Counted from the first letter of the stretch, positions 1 through 8,375 are shown. The stretch: 12,895 bases of DNA from Granulicella sp. UBA5172 (GCA_002413385.1 DHWW01000075.1:1-12895); one strand, 5' to 3'. Made by a program: numbers and translations. Notes: generated by a model not told the origin, from the sequence alone.

Positions 1-241
1 TAGGCTCGTATATGTGTAGACGAGAAGTGATTGAGACGGTGACCTGTTTGAGACGGAGATCCTCCTCGAATACGACACGAACGACGCGAACAGCCTCGTA
101 AGGATACTTCGATGAGAGGCGACCCAAGGCTTCGACTGCGGAGAAATCGGGACGAAGTGACATCAGAAACTCCAATATCGGCATAGCCTGCGAGAAACTC
201 CATTTGTCTGGAAATTTCCCGCTTGAAAGCGCAGTCCTCAT
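1..241 (-). CDS. Unidentified minus-strand open frame, runs off the left edge
   Basis: Reading the minus strand from an ATG at 241-239, the frame stays open to position 1, so the 3' end lies outside the window. The translation begins MRTALSSGKFPDKWSF. A second in-frame ATG at 184-182 opens MPILEFLMSLRPDFSAVEAL and is followed by KYPYEAVRVVRVVFEED. The part after 184 has the amphipathic, Val/Leu-rich pattern of a helical repeat and reads like genuine protein. It loosely recalls helical regions at the C-terminus of some large NTPases, but I cannot name a family. The same frame continues upstream into the acetyltransferase-like remnant without a stop until about 352, so the true start is uncertain and the gene may itself be a fragment. 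There is no clear ribosome binding site at either ATG. Confidence 0.35.
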   Translation of the reverse strand, partial: MRTALSSGKFPDKWSFSQAMPILEFLMSLRPDFSAVEALGRLSSKYPYEAVRVVRVVFEEDLRLKQVTVSITSRLHIYEP

Positions 242-420
242 TGGAATCCATGTACGAAGCAGTGACAGGTAAAGTATTGCGGTAAGGAATAGCAGCGGGC
301 TACCAACTGGAGAATGCCGTTTTAGTGGAGGGTATGCCAATGGAACATAGGCAACTCATTCAGTGCGAGACCAAGGATAAACAGCAAAACGGTACGTCGC
401 AGAATCACCCATGCAAGCGC
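242..420 (-). pseudogene. Remnant of a DUF5009/HGSNAT-like membrane acyltransferase
   Basis: On the minus strand, 420 down to 322 reads ALAWVILRRTVLLFILGLAL then NELPMFHWHTLH, followed by an in-frame TAA at 324-322. The same frame continues with NGILQLVARCY (321-289). A one-base frame change near 289 then gives LFLTAILYLSLLRTW. Joined, the pieces match from memory the family pattern of DUF5009 / heparan-alpha-glucosaminide N-acetyltransferase-like proteins: an RR-LLLF-GL-LN membrane helix, then F-HTLR-PGVLQRIA-CY, then another helix. The in-frame stop plus the frameshift, and the absence of the rest of the protein on both sides, indicate a decayed fragment, not a working gene. It could be the debris of a rearrangement that set the left border of this locus. 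Family assignment is by eye only. Confidence 0.5.
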
Positions 421-789
421 ACCTGATATGCAATCAACTCCTGAGAGGCGTTTGGATAGCGCGCCGATACGCCGAAGCGCGTGCAAGACGGTACGAGTGC
501 GGGTTGAGGGGTTTACCGAATAGCTGTCTCGACGTTCAAAACGTCAGGACCGGCACTAGGATTGCTCTCCACGTACACGCCCACGTCCAGCCCGGCCATG
601 GCTTCGATTATCCCTCCGTCCCTACTCCATCATCATCCTTCCGCACCGACGTCAGCGACTGGGACCGGCTCTGGCACAGTAGTCGCACCCGCCCAGCCTA
701 ATGCAATCTCCACTGCTTCTGGCCAGAGTCGGCTGAGCAATGGATACTCAATTGCTCGCTGGATCGATCACCCTTGATGCCAGCCCTCC
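421..789. other. Intergenic stretch with no supported gene
   Basis: This stretch of about 370 bases lies beyond the 3' end of the minus-strand regulator. Short open frames occur on both strands (for example 411-701 and 562-777 plus, 633-767 minus), but they overlap one another, lack ribosome binding sites and give low-complexity translations. The part next to 421 may be further decayed sequence of the acetyltransferase remnant: the frame reading RIGALSKRLSGVD lies directly upstream of it. I see no tRNA, CRISPR or insertion sequence end here. Confidence 0.5.
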
Positions 790-2175
790 TTAGCGTCCCG
801 AAGGTAATAACCGGCAGGAGATTACTTGAGCCGAACTCCGTCCGCGAGCTCCCTTCTGCATTTGCAAGAGCATTTCGAAGTACGGGAAGGCGTGGTGGGA
901 TGGGGCAGCCGGAAGTCTTGACCGGACGTCCTCCATGGCGGACTCATTGAGGAGGAAGTCCAGGGCTGACGCCATTGCCGACCCACCCGTTGCGGACAAG
1001 ATGAGCACACTTCCGCTATCGCTCAGGTTAGGAAGGAAGGAAATGGTGGCATATCCGGACTGTTCGCCCGGTGATGTTGTTCGGTATTGATCCTGCTTTG
1101 CCGCCGGGCTGTTGTTATCCCGCGGATAGTACGTCCGAAGTGCAGGATCGAAGGCCCAAAGAAGCGAAAGCCGAGATTCAAAAGCCTGAATCCACGGATC
1201 CGATTGACGGTTTCCAAGGAGGATGACATTCTCCGCCTTGATCTGCCGATAGGAGAGGTCGCGCGCGAAGTGGAGAGCATAGGAGCTGTGCAGTTCGCCC
1301 GCAACCTGATCGAACTTCCCGATCAACGATGAGGCTGCGAAGGAGGATTGCCGACGTAGCAAGAGCGCATGCAAGAGGGGAGGATCAAACTGAGAACCTG
1401 CCGAACTCTTTTCAAGCGAAGTCAGATAGCTGCGATCGAAGTATTCCGTAAGTGAGACCGAGCGGCCAGTTGCCTCCTGATAGAAGTCGAGCGAGGCATC
1501 GTCGAGCACCACATTGGCCGCGGCGGATTGGGAGAATACCTGGGCCCAAAAATCTTTGACCTCTGCTCCAGCAAGCGCCGGTTGGGCGCCACTGCTCACA
1601 ATCCGGCCGTGGAGAAAGAAGAAGGCTAATAGGCATAGCACGCAGGCGATGACGCTCCCCACCAGCAGATTCCTCGGCCGCCACCACGGATTGGGGTTTG
1701 CGCTGGGAGCTGTGATCGGCGCAAGCGGTGGACGAGTCAGCAGGATCTCATCCGCGCTGGTGTAATTGAGGAGTGGAGGAGGCTCGACGCTTAGTCTGTC
1801 GAGCTCGACAAGTCTGGCCGGGGATGCAGGACGTTCCCGAAAGACAGGCGCATAGTTCCCCCTGGGAATCTCGATGACGAGGCTCTCGTCACGACCTTCG
1901 TTCTCGAAATACTCGGCGAGCCGTTTGCGCAGCATCGAGGCATGCACGCGAACGATGTTATCTGCGGTGGTGTCGTACTGGGCAGCTCGACCAAAGACGC
2001 TATGGCCAACCTCGAGCTCGTGGATATCCTGGGCATCCGCATCGAGTACACGGCCACACAGATAAAGGAAGAGGTCTCGCAATCGTGTCGAGCGGCAGAT
2101 TTCAGGGCTGGCAACGACACGCTTGACGAGCGCCCGCTTTTCTGCCACGTTCGACCGTGTCAAGACTTTCGCCAT
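790..2175 (-). CDS. Membrane-anchored winged-helix transcriptional regulator (ToxR/CadC-like topology)
   Basis: This 461-residue protein is a likely one-component sensor-regulator. Residues about 28-112 carry a winged-helix DNA-binding domain of a type common in Acidobacteria: LRDLFLYLCGR (32-42), HSVFGRAAQYD (58-68), NIVRVHASMLRKRLAEYF (73-90) and IPRGNY (103-108). A proline-rich linker leads to one membrane helix at about 170-189, preceded by basic WWRPR, so the DNA-binding part should face the cytoplasm and residues about 191-461 the periplasm. The C-terminal domain contains NVILLGNRQSDPW and a YATISFLPNL segment, seen in related acidobacterial regulators, and may bind a ligand. The ATG at 2175 is chosen; a GTG directly before it (2178) is equally possible, and neither has a strong ribosome binding site. 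It is transcribed away from the sugar operon, which suggests it controls that operon and possibly itself. The signal it senses is unknown. Confidence 0.82.
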   Translation of the reverse strand: MAKVLTRSNVAEKRALVKRVVASPEICRSTRLRDLFLYLCGRVLDADAQDIHELEVGHSVFGRAAQYDTTADNIVRVHASMLRKRLAEYFENEGRDESLVIEIPRGNYAPVFRERPASPARLVELDRLSVEPPPLLNYTSADEILLTRPPLAPITAPSANPNPWWRPRNLLVGSVIACVLCLLAFFFLHGRIVSSGAQPALAGAEVKDFWAQVFSQSAAANVVLDDASLDFYQEATGRSVSLTEYFDRSYLTSLEKSSAGSQFDPPLLHALLLRRQSSFAASSLIGKFDQVAGELHSSYALHFARDLSYRQIKAENVILLGNRQSDPWIQAFESRLSLLWAFDPALRTYYPRDNNSPAAKQDQYRTTSPGEQSGYATISFLPNLSDSGSVLILSATGGSAMASALDFLLNESAMEDVRSRLPAAPSHHAFPYFEMLLQMQKGARGRSSAQVISCRLLPSGR

Positions 2176-2507
2176 CACAGATGAACATACGTGACCTGTC
2201 CTGCCAGAGTCAATGGCACCAGGACGGCGGATTTTATGCCTAGAGAGAGCACTCTTTACGTAAAGGGGCGATGGGTCTAAAGTTCACATTCTAAACATGT
2301 TCTGCTCATCCTCGACACTTCTCCTCATGCATACTGTGAATTAACTTGTCAGTCGTCCACACGGGAATATCTAGTCCTCCTTGAAAATAGGAGGCTGCGG
2401 CAGAGACACCAAAGCGGACCTTCCGACCCAAGTTGATCGTGATAACCAGTTTCAGGAGAATTCCAATCGTGAACCAGTCCCGCCCGTCCCCGACCAATGC
2501 AATCAAG
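2176..2507. promoter_or_regulatory. Divergent intergenic control region
   Basis: These 332 bases separate the start of the regulator (minus) from the first operon gene (plus), so promoters for both directions should lie here. The most striking element is a perfect 12-bp palindrome at 2254-2265. I could not find a convincing sigma-70 promoter with good -35 and -10 boxes and 16-18 base spacing on either strand. An AGGAGA at 2454-2459 is the best ribosome-binding-like site on the plus strand. It would serve an in-frame GTG at 2469 in preference to the ATG at 2508, so the first gene may start inside this region. Confidence 0.5.
2254..2265. promoter_or_regulatory. Perfect palindrome CTTTACGTAAAG, candidate operator
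   Basis: CTTTACGTAAAG is identical to its own reverse complement over all 12 bases. It sits about 80 bases upstream of the regulator start and about 240 bases upstream of the first operon gene. A symmetric site between a regulator and its divergent target is a typical position for a dimeric repressor or activator. Binding by the adjacent winged-helix protein is inference only; that family often binds direct repeats instead. Confidence 0.35.
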
Positions 2508-3485
2508 ATGCCGGACCGCCGCACGTTCCTTCGCCAGGCGTCGTGCCTTCCCATGGCTGCAGCGGCCTCCTTGGTACTTTCGGAGCGGACGGCGCAAGCC
2601 GAACTGAAGCCGATCGTGCGTGAAGGCAGCACGATGCTGAAGGTTTCGCTCAACGCATTCTCGTTCTCACGTATGCTCAACAGCAAGGTGAAGCACGGAA
2701 AGGAAGGCATCGACCTCTTCGACCTGGTCGACTTCTGTGCCAAGAACAACATCGATGGCTTGGATCCCACGGGCTACTTCTTTCCGGGGTTTCCGGACGC
2801 ACCTCCGGACAGCGTGCTCTACGACCTGAAACGCCACGCCTTCGAGAGCGGCGTGGGGATTTCTGGGACGGGAGCCCGCAACAACTTCACCACGGCCGAT
2901 ACGGTTCAGCGCGCGGCGGATGTCAAGATCGTGAAGGACTGGGTGGTCTGCGCGAGCAAACTCGGGGCGCCCGTGTTGCGAGTCTTCGCGGACACGCAGA
3001 TGCGGGCCAAAACCTGGCATGACGTTGCTCCGAACGCGACGCGGGAACAGGTTCGTGACTGGATCGCGGCGGACCTGCGCGAGTGTACGGCATTCGGCAA
3101 GGAGCACGGGGTGATCATCGGGGTGCAAAACCACGGCGACTTTCTGCGCACAGCGGACGACTTGATTGAGTTGGTTGGCCTGGTCGACTCACCGTGGTGC
3201 GGAGCCATCGTAGACACCGGGTATTTCCGTTCCGACGACCCCTACAAGGACATGGGGAAGGCTGCGCCCTACGCGGTCAACTGGCAAGTCAAGCAGAGCC
3301 CCGTGGGAGCAGGAAGCGATGTGAAGCTGGATCTGACGCGTCTGCTTCGCATCGTGCGGGCGTCGCACTACAGCGGGTATCTGCCGATCGAGACTCTCTC
3401 TGTACGTGACAAGCCGTATGACCCCTACCAAATTGTGCCGGGCTTCGTGCAGGAGCTGAAGCAGGCAATCGCCGCCACAGCGTAA
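2508..3485 (+). CDS. Tat-exported xylose isomerase-like TIM barrel (sugar phosphate isomerase/epimerase family), copy 1
   Basis: This 325-residue protein opens with a twin-arginine signal: DRRTFLRQ at residues 3-10, an Ala-rich core, and a likely cleavage after TAQA near residue 31. The mature part is an AP-endonuclease-2/xylose isomerase-like TIM barrel expected to act on a sugar in the periplasm. Candidate active-site residues are VQNHGDF (Q207, H209), IVDTGYF (D236), NWQVKQ (258-263, K262) and LPIET (E295). Compared with the usual Glu/Asp/His/Glu metal set, a Gln and an Asn/Gln occupy two positions; I believe this is the pattern of a distinct subfamily with NHGDF and PYAVNW motifs. The start is the ATG that gives a normal-length Tat signal. 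In-frame GTG 2469, with AGGAGA 10 bases upstream, and TTG 2433 are alternatives. It is the first gene of the operon, 50 bases before the transporter. The exact reaction is unknown. Confidence 0.82.
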   Translation: MPDRRTFLRQASCLPMAAAASLVLSERTAQAELKPIVREGSTMLKVSLNAFSFSRMLNSKVKHGKEGIDLFDLVDFCAKNNIDGLDPTGYFFPGFPDAPPDSVLYDLKRHAFESGVGISGTGARNNFTTADTVQRAADVKIVKDWVVCASKLGAPVLRVFADTQMRAKTWHDVAPNATREQVRDWIAADLRECTAFGKEHGVIIGVQNHGDFLRTADDLIELVGLVDSPWCGAIVDTGYFRSDDPYKDMGKAAPYAVNWQVKQSPVGAGSDVKLDLTRLLRIVRASHYSGYLPIETLSVRDKPYDPYQIVPGFVQELKQAIAATA

Positions 3486-3535
3486 CTGGAGCCGGAGCTC
3501 CCCGACCGACCATTGCAGATCATGAAGGATCCCCT

Positions 3536-4972
3536 GTGCCTCTCCAGATACTCAATCAACCCGAACTGATCGAAGCGTCCCCGGCCGTTGGCGCGGCACC
3601 GGCGAGCCGCTTCCGCTGGGTCATCTGCGGCCTGCTGTTCTACGCGACGACGCTGAACTACATGGACCGGCAGGTGCTCGGGCTTCTGAAGCCTACGTTG
3701 CAGGACACGGTCCACGGCATTGGAATGACAGAGGTGCAGTTCGCAGGAATCGTGTCGGTCTTCTCGGCGGCATATGCGCTTGGACTGCTGCTGGCCGGCA
3801 GCTTTATCGACCGCGTAGGAACGCGCATCGGCTACGCCGTCGCCCTGTCGATCTGGACCGTCGCTTCCATGAGCCACACGCTCGTTCGCTACGCTTCAGT
3901 TGCGGGTCCGCTACACGCGACAGCAGTCGCACTGGCTCACCTGCTGAGCAGGCTTCCTGGCATGTCGTCGTCCTCTTCTCTGGACTCGCTGGCCCATCTT
4001 TCGGGAGCGGTGATTGGCTTCGGTGTGGCTCGCTTCTTCCTCGGACTGGGCGAAGCCGGGAATTTCCCGGCTGCGATCAAGGCAGTCGCCGAGTGGTTCC
4101 CCAAGAGTGAACGTGCGTTTGCCACGGGCATCTTCAACTCCGGAACCAATATCGGGGCCACACTGGCGCCATTCACGGTGGGTTTCCTTCTCTATAAGCT
4201 GGGCTGGCAATATGCGTTTCTGGGCACAGGCACCTTTGCGATCGTCTGGCTTGTCCTTTGGCTAACGGTCTACCGGACGCCACAACAGCACCGGCGTGTG
4301 TCCGCTTCCGAACTTGCGTACATCAACAGTGATCCCCCGCAGCCAACGACGCGTGTCTCCTGGGCGCGCCTGTTCCCCCATCGGCAAACCTGGGCCTTCC
4401 TCGTGGGCAAGGCCATCACCGATCCCGTCTGGTGGTTCTATCTCTACTGGCTGCCGGGCTTCCTCAACGCCCGCTTCGGTCTCACGATCATGAAGATGGG
4501 ACTTCCCCTGCTCGTGATCTATAACGTATGCACGATCGGCAGTATTCTCGGCGGATGGCTGCCGGCGCGGTTTATCCAGCTTGGCTGGACCGTTAATCGA
4601 GCGCGCAAGACCGCGATGCTGCTGTATGCGCTCTGTATCGTCCCGATTGTGTTCATCGGACACGCACACACCCTGTGGCAGGCGGTCGGCCTCATCAGCC
4701 TGGCTACAGCCGCGCATCAGGCGTGGTCAGCCAACCTGTTTACCCTCGCTTCCGATATGTTCCCACGGCGTGTCGTCGCGTCGGTAGTCGGCATCGGCGC
4801 ATGTGCCGGGTCCGTCTCGATGATGTTCGTCGGATTGCTCATTGGTCTCGTTCTCCAGATCACGCATGAAAACTACACGCCTGTCTTCCTTCTCGCCGGC
4901 TCCGCGTACCTGCTGGCGATTCTTATCATCCACCTGCTCGCCCCCAAACTCGCCGTGGTCGACATCGACTAA
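3536..4972 (+). CDS. MFS transporter, anion:cation symporter (hexuronate transporter-like)
   Basis: This 478-residue inner-membrane protein has about 12 hydrophobic segments. Family signatures are LNYMDRQVLG (residues 40-49), the loop LAGSFIDRVGTR (86-97), and GLGEAGNFPAAIKAVAEWFP (170-189) followed by ERAFATGIFNSGTNIGA. These are typical of the ACS branch of the major facilitator superfamily, which includes ExuT-type glucuronate/galacturonate transporters, so the cargo is likely a sugar acid, though related members carry other organic anions. The start is GTG at 3536, supported by AAGGA at 3525-3529. The nearby ATG at 3522 is in another frame and stops after 15 codons. About 40 extra residues (about 119-160), including a Ser run, sit between the helix-3 region and GLGEAGN. 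The gene follows TIM barrel 1 by 50 bases and precedes the TonB receptor by 51, so all three are probably co-transcribed. Confidence 0.88.
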   Translation: MPLQILNQPELIEASPAVGAAPASRFRWVICGLLFYATTLNYMDRQVLGLLKPTLQDTVHGIGMTEVQFAGIVSVFSAAYALGLLLAGSFIDRVGTRIGYAVALSIWTVASMSHTLVRYASVAGPLHATAVALAHLLSRLPGMSSSSSLDSLAHLSGAVIGFGVARFFLGLGEAGNFPAAIKAVAEWFPKSERAFATGIFNSGTNIGATLAPFTVGFLLYKLGWQYAFLGTGTFAIVWLVLWLTVYRTPQQHRRVSASELAYINSDPPQPTTRVSWARLFPHRQTWAFLVGKAITDPVWWFYLYWLPGFLNARFGLTIMKMGLPLLVIYNVCTIGSILGGWLPARFIQLGWTVNRARKTAMLLYALCIVPIVFIGHAHTLWQAVGLISLATAAHQAWSANLFTLASDMFPRRVVASVVGIGACAGSVSMMFVGLLIGLVLQITHENYTPVFLLAGSAYLLAILIIHLLAPKLAVVDID

Positions 4973-5023
4973 GCGGTTGAACTGTTGGGTATTCGTCGTT
5001 TTCTCTTCCGAGGTCTAAAGGTA

Positions 5024-8000
5024 ATGAAGCAATCCCGCATCTTCGTTTTATCTCTCCTTCTCGCGACACCCGCGGCTATCTCGCTCGCAGGGTCGCACGC
5101 TCTTTTCGCGCAAGCCGTAACCGCCACCATCCTCGGCACCGTCACGGATTCTAGCGGTGCCGTCGTTCCGGATGCCAAAGTCACCGCAACGGAAAAGACC
5201 ACCAATGTGGACACCGTTCGCCAGACGAACAGCAGCGGTAACTTCGAGTTTCCGAACCTCGCCCCGGGTACTTACGTCGTGACGGTACAGCGTGCGGGCT
5301 TCGCGAAGGCGGTGACGACCACTCTGGACGTTGCTGTCAACAGCTCGGTCCGTGCGAACCTCACGCTGCAGGCAGGCGGCGATAACCAGCAGGTGACCGT
5401 GCAGGCTGTCAATTCCGCGCTGCAGACGGACCGCGCGGATGTCACCACGAACATCGATGCGCGCGAAGCGCAGGACCTTCCGAACACAGCAGAGAACCAG
5501 AACTACCAGGCGCTGACCTCGCTCGCTCCGGGCGTGACGCTGGCGAAGCACAATCAGGGTGCGGCGTTCGACGCGCAGGAGTCGATGGCCTTCCAGGTCA
5601 ACGGTCAATCCATGTTTGCCAACAACACGCAGTTCGAAGGGGTCGACGACAACGAGCGCACGGGCCTGTTGCAGATCTATCTTCCGTCCGCGCAAGCGAT
5701 TCAGGCGGTAAATATCTCGACCAGCAACTATGCGCCGGAGTTCGGCCGCGCCGGTGGTGCAGTGACGAACGTGATCCTCCGTTCGGGAAGCAATCAGTTT
5801 CATGGGTCAGTATTTGAATACAACGAAGTGGCGGCACTGGAAGCTCGTGGGTACTTCAACTCGCAGGGCGTGAAGGCGGGGCTGACCAACAACTACTATG
5901 GCGCGACGATTGGCGGCCCGATCCGGCATGATCGAACCTTCTTCTTCGCCGACTTCCTGATGTACGACAACCACAATGAAAACCACAACGTTGTCAGCGT
6001 GCCGACGGCGGCATTCCGCGCAGGCGACTTTACATCCGTGAAGAATAAAGTTGTCGACCCCAACACGGGCAAACAGTTTACGTACAACGGTGTCGCCAAC
6101 AAGATCGATCCTGCCCGCTTCAGCCCGGTTGCGCTGAATATTCTCAACCTGATCCCGCTGCCGAACGTCCCCGGCGCAACCCTGACGAGTAACTTCACTA
6201 ACAACACAGGCTTCGCCAAAGACTCAAATCAGTTCGACGTCAAGATTGATCACACGCTGCGGGCGGCGGATCACCTCACCCTGCGCTATAGCCGGCAATC
6301 GGTGAGCACGTATGAGGCTCCCACATTCGGGCTGGCCGGCGGCAGCAACGGCAAGGGACTTGAAGGCACCGGCGTACAGAATGCCTACAACACGGCGGCG
6401 GAGTATGTGCGAATTTTTTCCCCCAAGCTAGTGATGGAAGCGCGTGCGGGTGTCAGTCACTATCGGAACATCTTCCATCAGTCTGATTACGGCACGGACG
6501 CCTCCTCAACGCTGGGAGTTCCAGGCGTCAACACGAGTGCATTCACGAGCGGCCTGGTCGGAGTAACACTGGGGAAATCCTTCATCAGCCCCTTCATCGG
6601 CTATGCGGCGACGGCTCCCTGGGATCGCGGCGAGAGCAATATCGACGCCGTCAACTCCTGGACGCTAGTCCTCGGGAACCACTCCATTCACTTCGGCGGA
6701 GAGGTGCGCCGAATCCGCGACGACATCACGCAGGGATCGACGTTCAGCCCACGAGGCCTGTTCACCTATACGGATGGTCCGACCTCTTCGGCTACCTCGG
6801 GCAAAACGGGAGCGGCGAACTTCTTCGCCAGCTTCCTTCTGGACCTGCCCAACTCAGTTGGGCGCGACATCAACGTAACCGACGCATCCTGGCGCCAGAC
6901 GCTGACCTTCGGCTATGTCCAGGACACCTGGCAGGCAAGCCGCCGGCTCATGCTGCTCTATGGTGGCCGCTGGGAGTTTTATCCGCCGCCGGTGCCGAAG
7001 CGGGCAGGAGGTTTCTCGAACTACGATCCTTCCACCAATAGCCTGGACGTGGCCGGCATTGGCTCTGTGCCCTCGAACCTTGGGGTCCACTTCAATACGC
7101 ATGACATTGCCCCACGTGTCGGGTTCGCGTATCGCGCGACCAATAGTACGGTGGTTCGTGGCGGATTTGGCATCAGCTACGAGTCCTTCCCCGATAACCA
7201 ATATGCCTTCAACTCCCCGGTTCGTCAGAACAACGCTTACCTTCCTCAGGGGGCGACGTCCTTCGGCTATAACGCGGTGGCCATTCTGCCCAACGGCAGC
7301 AGGGCGAGTCTTGCGCAGGGCTTCCCTGTAGCGACTCCCCTGGTGGTGCCATCCTCTGGGATTGTCTCAAACGCCGACACCAGCGCGGTCTACTACGTGG
7401 TCAACAAGAACTATCGCGACCCGTACGTGGAGAGCTACAACTTCATGGTGGAGCAAAGCTTCGGGCGGAAGTTTGTCTTTGATGCCGGATACGTTGGCAA
7501 CCAGGGACGTGAGATCCCGGCCGGCTACAACCTGAATGCGGACTCCACCATGCCTGGGGCCGGCGCCCCGGGACAGCCGCTCTATGGGATCGTGGGCGGC
7601 ACGAATGGAACCACGCACCGTGTCGCTGATACCGACCTCCTGGGGATCGGAACCAACTCTAACTACAATTCGCTGCAGGTCCGCCTGAGGCGTACGACAA
7701 ATCATGGCCTGACTGAGACGACGTCCTACACCTACGGCAAGGCGATGGGCTATGTCTCGTCGTCGACGGCGCTCGGTTACTACAACTCCTATATCGATCC
7801 GCGGCGGAACTACTCGCGCCTGAGCTGGGATCAGACGCACATGTTCCGTCAGAGCTTTCTCTATCCACTCCCCTTCGGTGCAAAGGGGGCCTACCTACAG
7901 CATGGGCTCGCTGGCAAGGTCATCGGCGGCTGGGAGTTCGGAGGTGTGATCTCGCTGGACTCCGGAACACCGTTCACCTTTACTGCGAGCAAGACGACCT

Positions 8001-8365
8001 ACAACTCGCCGGGGAACACGGTCTTCGCCGACCAGGTTGCGCCATTCCACAAGCTGAAGGGGATCGGGGCGGGCGTGCAGTGGTTTGATCCGACCTCCTT
8101 TGCGCAACCGACCGGCGTGAACAATGGGAACACGGGGCAGAACATCTACTCCGGCCCAGGGCAGTTCCACTTTGATGCAAACGTCACGCGGAACTTCGCG
8201 GTGACGGAGCGGGCTAACCTCCAGCTGCGTTTGAATGCCTTCCAGGTGACCAACTCTCCGACCTTCACCAACCCGTCGGCGAGCATCACGGATGCTGCCT
8301 TCGGTCAGGTCACCAAGGCGGGGGGCGCTCGTCAACTGCAGATTGCCGGAATTCTCACCTTCTAG
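5024..8365 (+). CDS. Oar-like TonB-dependent receptor with carboxypeptidase regulatory-like N-terminal domain
   Basis: This 1113-residue outer-membrane protein probably imports a bulky or scarce carbohydrate using TonB energy. A Sec signal peptide covers about residues 1-30 (hydrophobic LSLLLATPAAISLAG). Residues about 34-117 form a carboxypeptidase regulatory-like beta-sandwich with GTVTDSSGAVVPDAKV and FEFPNLAPGTYVVTV. A plug-like region follows, with VNGQSMFANNTQFEGVDDNE and YAPEFGRAGGAVTNVILRSG. The rest is a long barrel rich in alternating aromatic residues, ending in ILTF, the usual terminal Phe for BAM recognition. The size and order match the large TonB receptors expanded in Acidobacteriota, which lack a SusD partner; none is seen here. 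ATG 5024 is chosen because it starts the signal peptide and has AAAGG/GAGG upstream; an in-frame TTG at 4985 would add 13 residues. The substrate is inferred from neighbours to be a sugar derivative. Confidence 0.92.
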   Translation: MKQSRIFVLSLLLATPAAISLAGSHALFAQAVTATILGTVTDSSGAVVPDAKVTATEKTTNVDTVRQTNSSGNFEFPNLAPGTYVVTVQRAGFAKAVTTTLDVAVNSSVRANLTLQAGGDNQQVTVQAVNSALQTDRADVTTNIDAREAQDLPNTAENQNYQALTSLAPGVTLAKHNQGAAFDAQESMAFQVNGQSMFANNTQFEGVDDNERTGLLQIYLPSAQAIQAVNISTSNYAPEFGRAGGAVTNVILRSGSNQFHGSVFEYNEVAALEARGYFNSQGVKAGLTNNYYGATIGGPIRHDRTFFFADFLMYDNHNENHNVVSVPTAAFRAGDFTSVKNKVVDPNTGKQFTYNGVANKIDPARFSPVALNILNLIPLPNVPGATLTSNFTNNTGFAKDSNQFDVKIDHTLRAADHLTLRYSRQSVSTYEAPTFGLAGGSNGKGLEGTGVQNAYNTAAEYVRIFSPKLVMEARAGVSHYRNIFHQSDYGTDASSTLGVPGVNTSAFTSGLVGVTLGKSFISPFIGYAATAPWDRGESNIDAVNSWTLVLGNHSIHFGGEVRRIRDDITQGSTFSPRGLFTYTDGPTSSATSGKTGAANFFASFLLDLPNSVGRDINVTDASWRQTLTFGYVQDTWQASRRLMLLYGGRWEFYPPPVPKRAGGFSNYDPSTNSLDVAGIGSVPSNLGVHFNTHDIAPRVGFAYRATNSTVVRGGFGISYESFPDNQYAFNSPVRQNNAYLPQGATSFGYNAVAILPNGSRASLAQGFPVATPLVVPSSGIVSNADTSAVYYVVNKNYRDPYVESYNFMVEQSFGRKFVFDAGYVGNQGREIPAGYNLNADSTMPGAGAPGQPLYGIVGGTNGTTHRVADTDLLGIGTNSNYNSLQVRLRRTTNHGLTETTSYTYGKAMGYVSSSTALGYYNSYIDPRRNYSRLSWDQTHMFRQSFLYPLPFGAKGAYLQHGLAGKVIGGWEFGGVISLDSGTPFTFTASKTTYNSPGNTVFADQVAPFHKLKGIGAGVQWFDPTSFAQPTGVNNGNTGQNIYSGPGQFHFDANVTRNFAVTERANLQLRLNAFQVTNSPTFTNPSASITDAAFGQVTKAGGARQLQIAGILTF

Positions 8366-8375
8366 CTCGGCACGC

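Noticed and set aside
31..56. Direct repeat TTGAGACGG at 31-39 and 48-56
   Set aside because: Lies inside the open minus-strand frame, only two copies, no third unit; not a CRISPR or mobile-element signature.
633..767. Minus-strand 45-codon frame reading EYPLLSRLWPEAVEIALGWA
   Set aside because: It looks partly protein-like but has no start codon, no ribosome binding site and stops on both sides; not enough to call even a pseudogene.
562..777. Plus-strand frame of 71 residues next to the regulator's 3' end
   Set aside because: Low-complexity Ser/Thr/Ala/Pro translation with no ribosome binding site; it overlaps another random frame (411-701) and an equally plausible minus frame.
2294..2301. 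8-bp palindrome AACATGTT in the divergent region
   Set aside because: Short and AT-rich, with no flanking symmetry; expected by chance in a region this size.
2306..2770. 154-residue minus-strand open frame
   Set aside because: It covers the start of TIM barrel 1 on the opposite strand and has no recognisable domain; the plus-strand frame has a Tat signal and family motifs.
3522..3569. Short ATG-started frame (15 codons) overlapping the GTG start of the transporter
   Set aside because: It shares the only ribosome binding site but its product is random; the GTG frame has the transporter sequence. A leader-peptide role cannot be supported.
5024..8365. SusC-type receptor needing a SusD partner
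   Set aside because: No SusD-like lipoprotein is nearby, and the N-terminal domain plus barrel order fits Oar-like acidobacterial receptors, which work without SusD.
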